From the NCBI GenBank assembly GCA_934777435.1, contig CAKVNK010000001.1, positions 372,001 through 436,000 of the forward strand: a DNA stretch of 64,000 nucleotides, written 5' to 3'. This DNA comes from an uncultured Clostridia bacterium. GTDB lineage: Bacteria; Bacillota; Clostridia; Christensenellales; UBA1242. Numbering within the stretch: the first letter of the stretch is position 1; the number at the start of each line of letters is the position of its first letter. This document shows positions 52,767 through 61,361 of the stretch, one piece after another. Both the position numbers and the translations under genes were made by a program. A model generated the notes under the pieces. The model made no database searches, was not told the DNA's origin, and saw nothing but the letters and a program-made list of their open reading frames with translations.

Positions 52767-55508
52767 CTATTTCTTTGCTTCACCAATCATCACTTTAACC
52801 ATATCGTAAGCGTAAATATCAATAAACAAACGTGTCATAGGGCTTGTGATTAAGAATGCACGACCTAATGGTGCGGTTACAATACCCTCTTGTTCGTTTT
52901 TATTGATACCACCTGCTGATTTGTAAAGTTCCAACAAGTCCGCCATATCGTTTGGTGCAAGTTGCAAAATCATACTGTATTGGCAGGCGTTAATAATAGC
53001 CGCTGACCTACGTTGAATTTCTGGTGTTCCCAAGAAGTCTTTAATATTTTGTGTAATAACAATTTGCATACCTTGATATTTACGGATACGTTTAGCCATT
53101 TCAGCCATGAAGTTAAGTGCTACTGGGCTATCTGGGTCAATGAACATGTGCGCTTCATCGACAGCGATAACAACTTGACGTTTAATATCTTCGCCTGTAC
53201 GTTGGTAATATTCTTCATTAAAGCGTTTGTTGTTAATAATTTCGTTGTTCAAATATTTAAACACAAGCAACATTTGAGCATTTGCCAACTTGTTGTTTTT
53301 GCTTGCAAACAATGTTTGGAAGTTAAATGTAATCAAGTTTTCATCTGTCAAAATGCTGGTTGGCCCGTTCCATAAGTCACTGTTACGACCACCTGACGCA
53401 AATTTTTGAATATATGTTTCAAGAACAAGCAAATTTTTACGGTAATAATCATCTTTAACTGTTTTAAGTTTGCTTTGTATAAGTGCAAACAAATCGTCAA
53501 ATATTGGGTAATCTTCCGCTTTCAATTTACCGATATTTGTATGTTGGTTAATACCTTTATTATTGTAAAGTTCAACAACCAAAGTGTTAAGTGTTTCAAA
53601 TGCGTCACTGTCAATACCTTCCAAAATTGCACGGAAGAATTGTTCCAAGAATTGCAAGTGAGTAAAGAAAGTTTTGTTGGTGCCTTTCATAACAAGGTCG
53701 TCAATGCTTTCATCGTCAACATCGTCTTTGCCTTCTGTTGCCGCATCCAAGTCTTCCAACGATGCCATGATGTGGAAAGGATTTAAGATACCTGATTTAT
53801 TTGTGCCTACGTCAATAACTTTACCACCAAGGTTACGTGTCATCACGTCATATTCTTGTTCCGGGTCGAGAATAAACATTTTTGTTCTGTCCGCAGCCAA
53901 GTTTGCCAAAATGGTTTTTGTTGCATATGATTTACCAGAACCAGATTTACCAATAACCATCATATTAGAGTTAATACGGCCTGATTTTCTATCCCTTACA
54001 AAGAAGTCCACAAACACAGGATAGCCACTTGCTGTTGCCACACCAAGGCAGAAACCTGCTTTATCTTGCATAATACTATCAACCATTGGAAAAGATGCCG
54101 CAATAGTTGTTGATGGCATACTACGATAATAATTTTTTAATGTGTCAATACGGTTAACACTGCTTGATACAAATGCATCCACTTGCCTACCAAATAAATC
54201 TGATTGTTTAAAACCATTTTGTTTAAGCACGTTGCGGAATTCCTTACGGTCTTCTTCTTTAACACGTGCATGAATGGACACATCATAAAGTTGTTCGTTG
54301 TTAGTTTTTAAGTCACGTAGCAGTTGTTGTAAACTTTCAATATCTGCTTGTTTTTCAATAATTTGGCTGGAACGATAAGTTCTATCCAACTTTGATTCTT
54401 TTTCCATAACCGCACGGTCGATTGCTTTTTCGCCTTTATCTTTATCAACCGGCATAATATTCATAACAACACGTGTGTTTTCCTGGTTAAAGATTGGATA
54501 AGCCCAACCATTACCAACTTCCAAAGGATAATTTGTAATAACAAATTGTTTAAATGGACGTTTGTCAATTTCCACACGTGACATTTTAAATTCTACCCTA
54601 TTAGGCATAATCCAGTGTGTTAACTGACTTGGTGGCACACCGTCAATTTCACGTTCAGAGAACACTTCTTGATAGTTTGATTTTAAGAAACTGATTAAGT
54701 CCTTTTCCATCACAATATGAGAACTGATTGTGTATTGTCCAACACCCAAATCACCAACAATACCTTTGGCAGTGTCGTCCAAACTGGTTTTATCTGAACC
54801 ATAGATAACAAGGTAATAGTGTGCTTGCAAAATTGGTTCTGCTTTGATTGCGTTGTTAAGCCTTGCAACACGCTCACGGAATATCAATGAACGAGAGTCC
54901 ATTTCCGCATCTGTATATTGCCCTTCTTCATAAAGCTTATCAAGCAAAGCGTATTTGCGGTCATCACTTTTTAAGAACACGTCAAAGTTCATTGGCTTTG
55001 TTGTTTTGATAATGCTTGCACGTTGGTATTGTGATATACGTTTAAGTGCTTTACTAAACGTGTTAATAACTGCATCTTGGGCTGGCTCTTGCATCAAGTC
55101 CAACGCAAGTGGGTCAATTTCGATAACAATGCCAGAATATTCACCAAAGTTAATATATTTACCAACTTCAATATTGAAGAAAGGTGTTAAGTTAGACATT
55201 GGTTTGATTGACCCTTTTGCACCTTCTTTAACATATTTTTTGCTAAATGCGGCGAAGCGGATAATCAACACCACCGAACTATACATCCTAAGCCCTTCAT
55301 CAATAGGCAGGAAGAAAGACACACTAACAGCCAACCAGCCGATAAGTGCGTACCATCTGTAATCTACGTCATTGATTTTAAACAGGTTGCTTGCGATAAT
55401 AACCACAGCAAAAGCCAAACAAAGAATAGCCAGGATAATATCGCCCAGCGTAATATTCTTTAAAAATTCTGTTTTAACCCGAGTTTTACCCGGAATATAC
55501 CTAATCAT
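52767..55508 (-). CDS. virB4: VirB4-family conjugation ATPase with fused PrgI-like N-terminus
   Basis: 913 residues. The first ~110 residues carry two membrane segments like PrgI/VirB3 proteins; the rest is a VirB4/TraE-type ATPase with Walker A GKSGSGKS near 520 and Walker B VIAVDEAHMF near 780, then RKYQGMQIVITQNIKDF. VirB4 energises pilus assembly and substrate transfer at the inner face of the membrane. AGGGG lies upstream of the ATG and a perfect palindrome (55522-55538) 13 bp before it. It resembles the VirB4 homologues of mycoplasma and clostridial ICEs. Confidence 0.9.
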   Translation of the reverse strand: MIRYIPGKTRVKTEFLKNITLGDIILAILCLAFAVVIIASNLFKINDVDYRWYALIGWLAVSVSFFLPIDEGLRMYSSVVLIIRFAAFSKKYVKEGAKGSIKPMSNLTPFFNIEVGKYINFGEYSGIVIEIDPLALDLMQEPAQDAVINTFSKALKRISQYQRASIIKTTKPMNFDVFLKSDDRKYALLDKLYEEGQYTDAEMDSRSLIFRERVARLNNAIKAEPILQAHYYLVIYGSDKTSLDDTAKGIVGDLGVGQYTISSHIVMEKDLISFLKSNYQEVFSEREIDGVPPSQLTHWIMPNRVEFKMSRVEIDKRPFKQFVITNYPLEVGNGWAYPIFNQENTRVVMNIMPVDKDKGEKAIDRAVMEKESKLDRTYRSSQIIEKQADIESLQQLLRDLKTNNEQLYDVSIHARVKEEDRKEFRNVLKQNGFKQSDLFGRQVDAFVSSSVNRIDTLKNYYRSMPSTTIAASFPMVDSIMQDKAGFCLGVATASGYPVFVDFFVRDRKSGRINSNMMVIGKSGSGKSYATKTILANLAADRTKMFILDPEQEYDVMTRNLGGKVIDVGTNKSGILNPFHIMASLEDLDAATEGKDDVDDESIDDLVMKGTNKTFFTHLQFLEQFFRAILEGIDSDAFETLNTLVVELYNNKGINQHTNIGKLKAEDYPIFDDLFALIQSKLKTVKDDYYRKNLLVLETYIQKFASGGRNSDLWNGPTSILTDENLITFNFQTLFASKNNKLANAQMLLVFKYLNNEIINNKRFNEEYYQRTGEDIKRQVVIAVDEAHMFIDPDSPVALNFMAEMAKRIRKYQGMQIVITQNIKDFLGTPEIQRRSAAIINACQYSMILQLAPNDMADLLELYKSAGGINKNEQEGIVTAPLGRAFLITSPMTRLFIDIYAYDMVKVMIGEAKK

Positions 55509-55521
55509 TTAACCCCTATTT

Positions 55522-55538
55522 TTTAGGCCAAGCCTAAA
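55522..55538 (-). promoter_or_regulatory. palindrome in front of virB4
   Basis: TTTAGGC-CAA-GCCTAAA, perfect 7-bp inverted repeat, 13 bp before the virB4 start; possible operator or RNA hairpin. A related hairpin with TAGGC/GCCTA arms lies at 55681-55715 after virB6. Confidence 0.45.
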
Positions 55539-55736
55539 TACAATAATATTTTAACCTAAAACAAACAACTTTAATTCGTTTTTAGTTCCTAATTTAGTTC
55601 CTAACATAATTTGTTGTTAACATAAGAAAATATTTTTTTAATACGTTTTGTTGTTAACACATTAAACAAATTTAGGTGCATAGGCCAAGCAATATGAATT
55701 TGATTGCTCAGCCTAAGCCATAAATTTTTATTTAAT

Positions 55737-58070
55737 TTATTTTAAATTGTCCAAAATTTGTCTTAACAATGCAAGCACCTGGTCAATGTCTTCATTTTTA
55801 CCAGAACCAACTTGTGCATTTGCAACTGTTTCAAGTGAACGTTGCAAACTTACCAATTTTTCTTTTATTTCTTCTTGCTGGCGTTTCAATGTATCTGTTT
55901 TATCGGTTGAATCTTCTAAACTATTTTTAAGCCTTTGCATCTCATTTACTACTGAATTCGCAAGACCACGCAAAGAATTTATAGATTCTTCGTCCAATTT
56001 AATTGCATCAGAGCCACTATGACGTACCTCATCAGTTGGTGGAGTTGTTACACCTGGCACAGTTGCACCAGTGCCCGTGTTAGATTGCCCATTAAACAAA
56101 GGTATAAGCATTTGTTTTAATTTATCAATGGTTTCATCATTAAGACCAGCAGTTGCTGTTTCGCCAGTGCCGCCTGTGCCATATTTGCGTTCCATTTCGT
56201 ATTTTTCGATATTTGCTGTATTTTCCTCCGCTTTGGCTTTTTGTTTTTTGTCTGCTTTAATTCTTTCCCTAATATCATCTTCGCCAACGCCAGTTTGTTC
56301 ATGCACCAATTTAACAAACTCTTCTTGTGTTAAGCCTGCATTTTCTGCTTTATCCAATTCTGTCAACAAACTTGAATTAAATTTAATCATTGTGCCCTTA
56401 TCATCAAGGTCTGCTGTGCCTTCAAGTAAATTGCCTGCACCATCGGCCACCAATGACTTGCCAGATTTTTTAAAGCCTTCCTCGTATCCTTTTTTAAGTT
56501 TCTTTTGTTCTGCTTCATAAGCAGCATCTTTTTGCCCCTTTTTATAATCGCCAATTGCAACGCCCAGACCTGTTGACTCCCATGTCTTTTTAAGTGAGCC
56601 CTTTTTGAATAAATCGTCGGCTTTAACTTCCTTGGTTTTTAAGCCCAGTGCGTCACCTGCGGCTTTATTGGTTATATTAAACAAGCCTGCTGTACCTTCT
56701 TTACCTAAATGACCAAGACCAGCACCAAAACTTTTGAAAAATCCAGCGCCATTTTCACGTGCTTCTTTTCTAGCCGCATTTGATCTTGAAAATGCACCAA
56801 AAGTTTTTATTGATTTATCAACAGTTGCTTTGCCATATTTTTTAAGTGCACCAGTTGCACTGCCACGGAGTGATTTGCCATCAGAGAAAGCATTGCCTGC
56901 ACCAATGTAGCCCGAAATCATAGATATAAAATCGTTCATACAGAACAGTGCACATACCATAAGGATAAGTTGAATTATATCTGAAAGGAAAAGCACATTA
57001 GATGCCCAAGCCCCAAACATTGAACTTGCAATATTTATATTTTGAATAATTGGTAAGAAACTGAACAATAAGTTCATACCCGCAACAGCACCATATGCAC
57101 TAAGAATATTCTTCTTTACATCGCCAGTCCAAGATTTTACAGCGTTACCATCATCTAATGGATACATTGCACAAAGTGCGGGGCTAACCACAAACAACAT
57201 CATTAAGATAAATAAACGTTTTATCATGCCATACGTCACATTTATCATAACATACAGCATAAACACACCGCCAACAATAAGCAGCAGATAGTTAATCGAC
57301 CATAATTGATAATAACCATGCTTTGGCGTTACGCCAATACCAACTGTAATATGGTTGTGTATGCCTATTCTATCAGTAGCATACATTTGGTCAACAACGT
57401 TTGCATAATAGTCGCTATTTTGCCCTTGTTTGATTTGTGACCTCATAGCATTTAAAACTGGGTCATTATATGCATCAATAGTTGCAATAATTGTGTTGTA
57501 TGCATCCTCAGATTTTGCGGAACCCGCTTCAAAGCTGTTGACGCGATACGTGTTGGCATTATAAGCACAACTTAAAAACAATTTTCTATCCAAAAACACT
57601 GTGCCACCAGTTGATGTTGCACCATTAACTGCTTGAAGGATGATGTTGCCAACCCAAACGCCAAGCAAACAGCAAACTGGAAGAACAATAAAGTTAACTA
57701 AACCTTTAACCGCACTTGATACAATGTCTTTCCAACTTTTTGGCTTTTCAGCATAAATTGTTTTAATAAATGCCAAAGTTGTGAAAATGATAAGCAAGAA
57801 CAAAGCCAAAATTATCATTGAGATTAAAATATTTTTAACAATGTCAGAGTTTAAAATATAGTAAAGCAAACCAGTGTCAGTTTTTCCACCCGATGGATTG
57901 CTACCTGTTATTTCGTCTTTCATACCGCTAAAACCAGCACCACCATAATAAACTGTACCTATGCCAGCAAAAGAATAGAACAAACCTTGAAGGATGCTTA
58001 ACAATACAAAAATGATGCTAAAAAGTGGATATAAAATTGTACCCAATAGCCCCAACACTGCTTCTACCAT
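55737..58070 (-). CDS. VirB6/TrbL-like conjugation membrane protein
   Basis: 777 residues. About seven transmembrane helices fill residues 1-400 (for example LLIVGGVFMLYVMINVTYG, LIQLILMVCALFCM); the remaining ~370 residues are a hydrophilic, Lys/Glu/Gly-rich tail ending in a coiled coil. This layout is that of the VirB6/TrbL-like subunits (the transmembrane protein of Mycoplasma bovis-type ICEs), which form the membrane channel. It lies upstream of virB4, separated by 228 bp with a hairpin but no clear terminator, so the two may be co-transcribed. Confidence 0.75.
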   Translation of the reverse strand: MVEAVLGLLGTILYPLFSIIFVLLSILQGLFYSFAGIGTVYYGGAGFSGMKDEITGSNPSGGKTDTGLLYYILNSDIVKNILISMIILALFLLIIFTTLAFIKTIYAEKPKSWKDIVSSAVKGLVNFIVLPVCCLLGVWVGNIILQAVNGATSTGGTVFLDRKLFLSCAYNANTYRVNSFEAGSAKSEDAYNTIIATIDAYNDPVLNAMRSQIKQGQNSDYYANVVDQMYATDRIGIHNHITVGIGVTPKHGYYQLWSINYLLLIVGGVFMLYVMINVTYGMIKRLFILMMLFVVSPALCAMYPLDDGNAVKSWTGDVKKNILSAYGAVAGMNLLFSFLPIIQNINIASSMFGAWASNVLFLSDIIQLILMVCALFCMNDFISMISGYIGAGNAFSDGKSLRGSATGALKKYGKATVDKSIKTFGAFSRSNAARKEARENGAGFFKSFGAGLGHLGKEGTAGLFNITNKAAGDALGLKTKEVKADDLFKKGSLKKTWESTGLGVAIGDYKKGQKDAAYEAEQKKLKKGYEEGFKKSGKSLVADGAGNLLEGTADLDDKGTMIKFNSSLLTELDKAENAGLTQEEFVKLVHEQTGVGEDDIRERIKADKKQKAKAEENTANIEKYEMERKYGTGGTGETATAGLNDETIDKLKQMLIPLFNGQSNTGTGATVPGVTTPPTDEVRHSGSDAIKLDEESINSLRGLANSVVNEMQRLKNSLEDSTDKTDTLKRQQEEIKEKLVSLQRSLETVANAQVGSGKNEDIDQVLALLRQILDNLK

Positions 58071-58436
58071 AAAAACTCCTTATGTATTTCTTAAAGTTTG
58101 ATTGTGTGCCCTATCTAAATTTGAATTTATTGTCATTTGTTTAGTTTGTTATTCAAGTTTAGAACTTGATTGTAATTAACAACAAACTAAATCGGCACAT
58201 TCAAATCAAAATATCTAGTTATAGTTAGTATTATTATATACTAAAAAGCACAATTAAACAAACAATTCTAACAAACTTTTACAATTTTTTGCCTTTTATA
58301 ACAACAATATTACAAGTTAAATACCAAATTTTTTGCCTTTGTTTGGTGTGCAACGTTTACACAAAGTGTAATTTGAATATTTTAAAGTAAATTTTTAATG
58401 TTTTTTCACAACGACACAACAAAAAAGTTACGCTAT
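58071..58436. other. intergenic region with nested inverted repeats, possible regulatory or oriT site
   Basis: 366 bp upstream of the virB6-like gene. TTAGTTTGTT (58141-58150) and AACAAACTAA (58181-58190) form 10-bp outer arms around an inner palindrome CAAGTT-TAG-AACTTG (58154-58168). A separate palindrome TTACAC-AAA-GTGTAA is at 58357-58371. A terminator of the preceding gene occupies 58421-58453, so a new promoter for virB6-virB4 must lie here. Nested inverted repeats in a conjugation locus could also mark an origin of transfer; no relaxase is in view to support it. Confidence 0.5.
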
Positions 58437-58453
58437 TTAACCTAGCGTAACTT
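58421..58453 (-). terminator. terminator of the acidic single-pass protein gene
   Basis: 11-bp stem AAGTTACGCTA (58425-58435) with TAGCGTAACTT (58443-58453) around the stop codon, T-run on the minus strand. Confidence 0.85.
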
Positions 58454-59948
58454 CATCTGCAAATGCAAATGGTTGATTTGTGTTGAATCTGATAACCGTG
58501 CCAAAATCTGCATAAGTCACCAACCCATCTTCGTTAGTTGTGACGTAATTTGATTGTGTTGCACTATCAGCAAGTTTATAAAGTGCTGTTGGCTGTGTAA
58601 CCGCTGTGGCAGAGTTGTAACTAACCGCTGATTGAGTGCCTACACCTGAAATTGTGTATTGATACATTGTAATATCGTCATTGATTGGCCACTCGCTAAA
58701 ATCTGTAAAAGTTCTGCCATTATATTCGATTGAGAAATTGCTTGTATCCACACCATAAACATTGATCAGCAAATTGTTAAATGTCACATTTGTTTTTGGC
58801 AAATACATCATTGCAACATACTTCTTTTGAGCAACATTTTCAAGCATTTTATCGCCTTGCAAAACTTGGTCATAAACAAAATATTTTTCACTTCTTGTTG
58901 TGTTTTGTGTTGCAAAATAATTGTCTAATGCTGTTTGAATATTTGCTTTTACAGTTGCTTCGTTCACTTCTGCTTCACCAACAGGAGCAAATGACACAAT
59001 GCCACCTTCGGCATTGAAATTGAAAAGGATAAAGTTTGAAACAATTTCTTCTTTAAACTGACTTATCAAATCCGCATTAATACCAAAATATTTGATGCCT
59101 TTTGCCTTTGCAGCCAGCGTTAAGGTTGACAAATCTATGCCTTGTTCTGAATATGTTGGATTATCATAAACATAGGCTTTTTCAGTGAGTACGCCCATAA
59201 GGTTTTTTATCTTTTCGTCTGCTGTTGATTCGTCAAAATTTGCTGTTTTATCTTCTGGCAAAGTTACGTTAATTGTAACGGTATAGTCTTCACCATTTTT
59301 AACTTCACCCAAAGCACCATAAATCAAATTTGCATAGTCGTTTAAAATGTATTTTGATGCTTCTTCATCATCTTCATACACTAATCTAACAGCGTGAAAT
59401 TTTTTTCCGCTTGCACCAAATTGGCTGTTCATACCGCCACCGCCAGAACCACCGCCACTTGTGCCAAAAAGCCATGCAAACATAGCGTCAAACGCTGCCG
59501 CTATAGCAAGGGCTGCGATTATAACCAATGCACCTATTAAAAGCCATGGCAAAATCGGAGCAATAGCTTGAATCATTTTCAGCAACCATTGACCAACTGA
59601 TTGTTTACGTTTAACTTCTGTTCTTGTTGCACGTGCTTTAAGTTGCTTGTTATGCATTGCGTCTTCCATAAGTTTTTTGTCGTCACGTTTTAAAAATGGT
59701 GGAAGCATGCTTGCTGTTTCAATTTTTCTTGTTATCTTTTTTTCAAGATTGTTATATTGCCTTGTTAAAATTTCTTGCCTTAACTCTTGTTCTGCTTCTT
59801 CTGGGTCTTCTGGCAATTCTTCTTGAGCTTCTTCAGACTCTTCATCTTCTTGATCTTCAGACGCTTCGTCTAATTCTTCTTGGTCAAGTTCATCAGGTGT
59901 TTGGTCTTCTTCACCTTTACCAGCGTTGTAATCAAACCTGTTAGCCAT
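58437..59948 (-). CDS. acidic single-pass membrane protein of the conjugation locus
   Basis: 503 residues. The first ~70 residues are extremely acidic (DELDQEELDEASEDQEDEES), then a basic segment, one transmembrane helix (about 130-155, LLIGALVIIAALAIAAAF), a Gly/Ser hinge (GGGSGGGG) and an outside domain of ~330 residues of mixed alpha/beta. Topology resembles VirB8-like scaffold subunits but no motif proves it. It lies between the pilin/lipoprotein pair and virB6 in the same direction, so it is presumably part of the apparatus. GGGG precedes the ATG. Confidence 0.6.
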   Translation of the reverse strand: MANRFDYNAGKGEEDQTPDELDQEELDEASEDQEDEESEEAQEELPEDPEEAEQELRQEILTRQYNNLEKKITRKIETASMLPPFLKRDDKKLMEDAMHNKQLKARATRTEVKRKQSVGQWLLKMIQAIAPILPWLLIGALVIIAALAIAAAFDAMFAWLFGTSGGGSGGGGMNSQFGASGKKFHAVRLVYEDDEEASKYILNDYANLIYGALGEVKNGEDYTVTINVTLPEDKTANFDESTADEKIKNLMGVLTEKAYVYDNPTYSEQGIDLSTLTLAAKAKGIKYFGINADLISQFKEEIVSNFILFNFNAEGGIVSFAPVGEAEVNEATVKANIQTALDNYFATQNTTRSEKYFVYDQVLQGDKMLENVAQKKYVAMMYLPKTNVTFNNLLINVYGVDTSNFSIEYNGRTFTDFSEWPINDDITMYQYTISGVGTQSAVSYNSATAVTQPTALYKLADSATQSNYVTTNEDGLVTYADFGTVIRFNTNQPFAFADEVTLG

Positions 59949-60185
59949 ATCAACCCCCTTTTAATGTCGGTTGTTGTTTGTTTTGTTCAACTAAAAACAA
60001 AATTTTAACAACAATCTAAACATAATTCTCTATTAACTTTATTATACCAACAAAAAAGCAAAAATACAAACAAAATGTTTTATTATTTTTTGTTAAATGA
60101 TTTCATGCAAAATTCACATTTTCAACTAGTCAAAAAGCAAAATTTACAATTTTTCAGTTTTACAAACCGCACAAAATTATAGTAA

Positions 60186-60213
60186 ATAAAAAAAATGGGG
60201 ATTGACCCCATTT
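60186..60213 (-). terminator. terminator of the pilin-lipoprotein unit
   Basis: AAATGGGG (60193-60200) pairs with CCCCATTT (60206-60213); T-run on the minus strand. Confidence 0.85.
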
Positions 60214-60223
60214 ATTTTTTTAA

Positions 60224-60595
60224 TTAAGAAACTGTCATTTCAAAAGTTGCTGAAACTTTGCCACAATATACAGTTACAGTATAAGTACCTTTTTGACCAA
60301 GAATAAAATTATTCAAACGAATATTGTTTTTATTAAGTTGGTCAAGCCCTGTAAATGTTTCTGTTGAATTATCCGCATAAGTTAATGTTACTGAAAAATT
60401 GCTTAAAATTTCTTCTTTATATTTTTCAAGTGAACCATTAACAGCAGGATCGTACGCTGAGACAGTAACTGGTGCATTAGCAAGAGATATTGCACTAACA
60501 CTCTTACCAGATTCGCACGCAGCAAAAAGTGTACAACAGCAAAGCAACATAAAACAACTTAAAACGACTAAAGAAATTTTACGTGCTTTTGTCAT
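60224..60595 (-). CDS. small Ig-like lipoprotein of the conjugation locus
   Basis: 123 residues. Lipoprotein signal with lipobox LFAAC (Cys27) and one beta-sandwich domain (TVTLTYADN-type strands, ending TYTVTVYCGKVSATFEMTVS) of the bacterial Ig-like class. Its ATG overlaps the pilin stop by one base, so it is made together with it. A surface role in mating contact or pilus anchoring is inference. Gram-positive T4SS loci often carry such a lipoprotein. Confidence 0.7.
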   Translation of the reverse strand: MTKARKISLVVLSCFMLLCCCTLFAACESGKSVSAISLANAPVTVSAYDPAVNGSLEKYKEEILSNFSVTLTYADNSTETFTGLDQLNKNNIRLNNFILGQKGTYTVTVYCGKVSATFEMTVS

Positions 60596-60891
60596 TAGAT
60601 TGCTCCTTGAGCGCCTTGTACAAGACTATCAATATTCAAAGCCAACCAGTAGAATAACGCAATCAACACTAATGTTACTACGATACCAACAATAACAGAA
60701 ATGAGTTTTGCTTTTGCTTCGTCACGTGCACCTTTATCTTCTGCTTTAACAAATTTTACACCAACCCAAATTGCGTAAATAATACCAGCAAGTGCAACGA
60801 CAATCAAAACTGGGTTAAGTACTTTCATAATTGCTTGGCAAAGAGCCTCTACCCATTCAATGCTACTGAATTGTCCTAAAAACATATTCAT
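60595..60891 (-). CDS. VirB2/TrbC-like pilin of the conjugation system
   Basis: 98 residues from the ATG at 60891 (GGGGG upstream; an earlier in-frame start at 60915 is rejected). Two hydrophobic helices (about 22-45 and 65-95) separated by a short charged loop (KFVKAEDKGARDEAKAK) is the prepilin VirB2/TrbC topology; the pattern matches pilin-like transfer proteins of mycoplasma-type ICEs. It is first in its unit, behind an inverted repeat at 60909-60933. Confidence 0.75.
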   Translation of the reverse strand: MNMFLGQFSSIEWVEALCQAIMKVLNPVLIVVALAGIIYAIWVGVKFVKAEDKGARDEAKAKLISVIVGIVVTLVLIALFYWLALNIDSLVQGAQGAI

Positions 60892-60908
60892 ATTTTCCCC
60901 CTTTAATT

Positions 60909-60933
60909 TGCACAATAATGCTTAACTTGTGCA
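60909..60933 (-). promoter_or_regulatory. inverted repeat upstream of the pilin gene
   Basis: TGCACAA-N11-TTGTGCA, perfect 7-bp arms, about 18 bp before the pilin start; possible repressor operator. Confidence 0.45.
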
Positions 60934-61361
60934 TTTATCTATTTCAATATTATCAATATCAAAAATTAAAATCAACTAAATTTTACATTTTTTTTAATTT
61001 TTTTTACATTGTCACATTGAAAATGACTTACATTTTTTATTTTAACATTGACATAATTTTAAATTTACCATTTAAAACCCCTGCAAAATATTAAAAATAA
61101 GGTTTTTATTGCAATTAAATTTTATTTACAAATTTATTTTGTGTTTTTATTTTTGTTTTATTCTTTTTTAAATATTATTTGTTATTTCCGCCTTGTATTT
61201 TTGTTAAAAAATTGTTTAACTTAAATAAATTTTACAATATTTTTGTGTCTCACCACCAACTTGATTTAAAATATTTAAACCACCCAGCCTGTGTAAAAAT
61301 CGTTGACAAAACACAACCTTTTTTTTAAAATGATTAAAGTATTATTTATAAGGATAAATAT
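60934..61361. other. AT-rich divergent region between the pilin unit and virD4
   Basis: About 430 bp, low complexity A/T. It carries a good virD4 promoter at its right end (61303-61331). I see no RNA gene or other ORF. Confidence 0.5.
61303..61331 (+). promoter_or_regulatory. sigma-A promoter of virD4
   Basis: TTGACA (61303-61308), 17-bp spacer, TAAAAT (61326-61331); 30 bp before the start, with AAGGA at 61350-61354. Confidence 0.75.
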
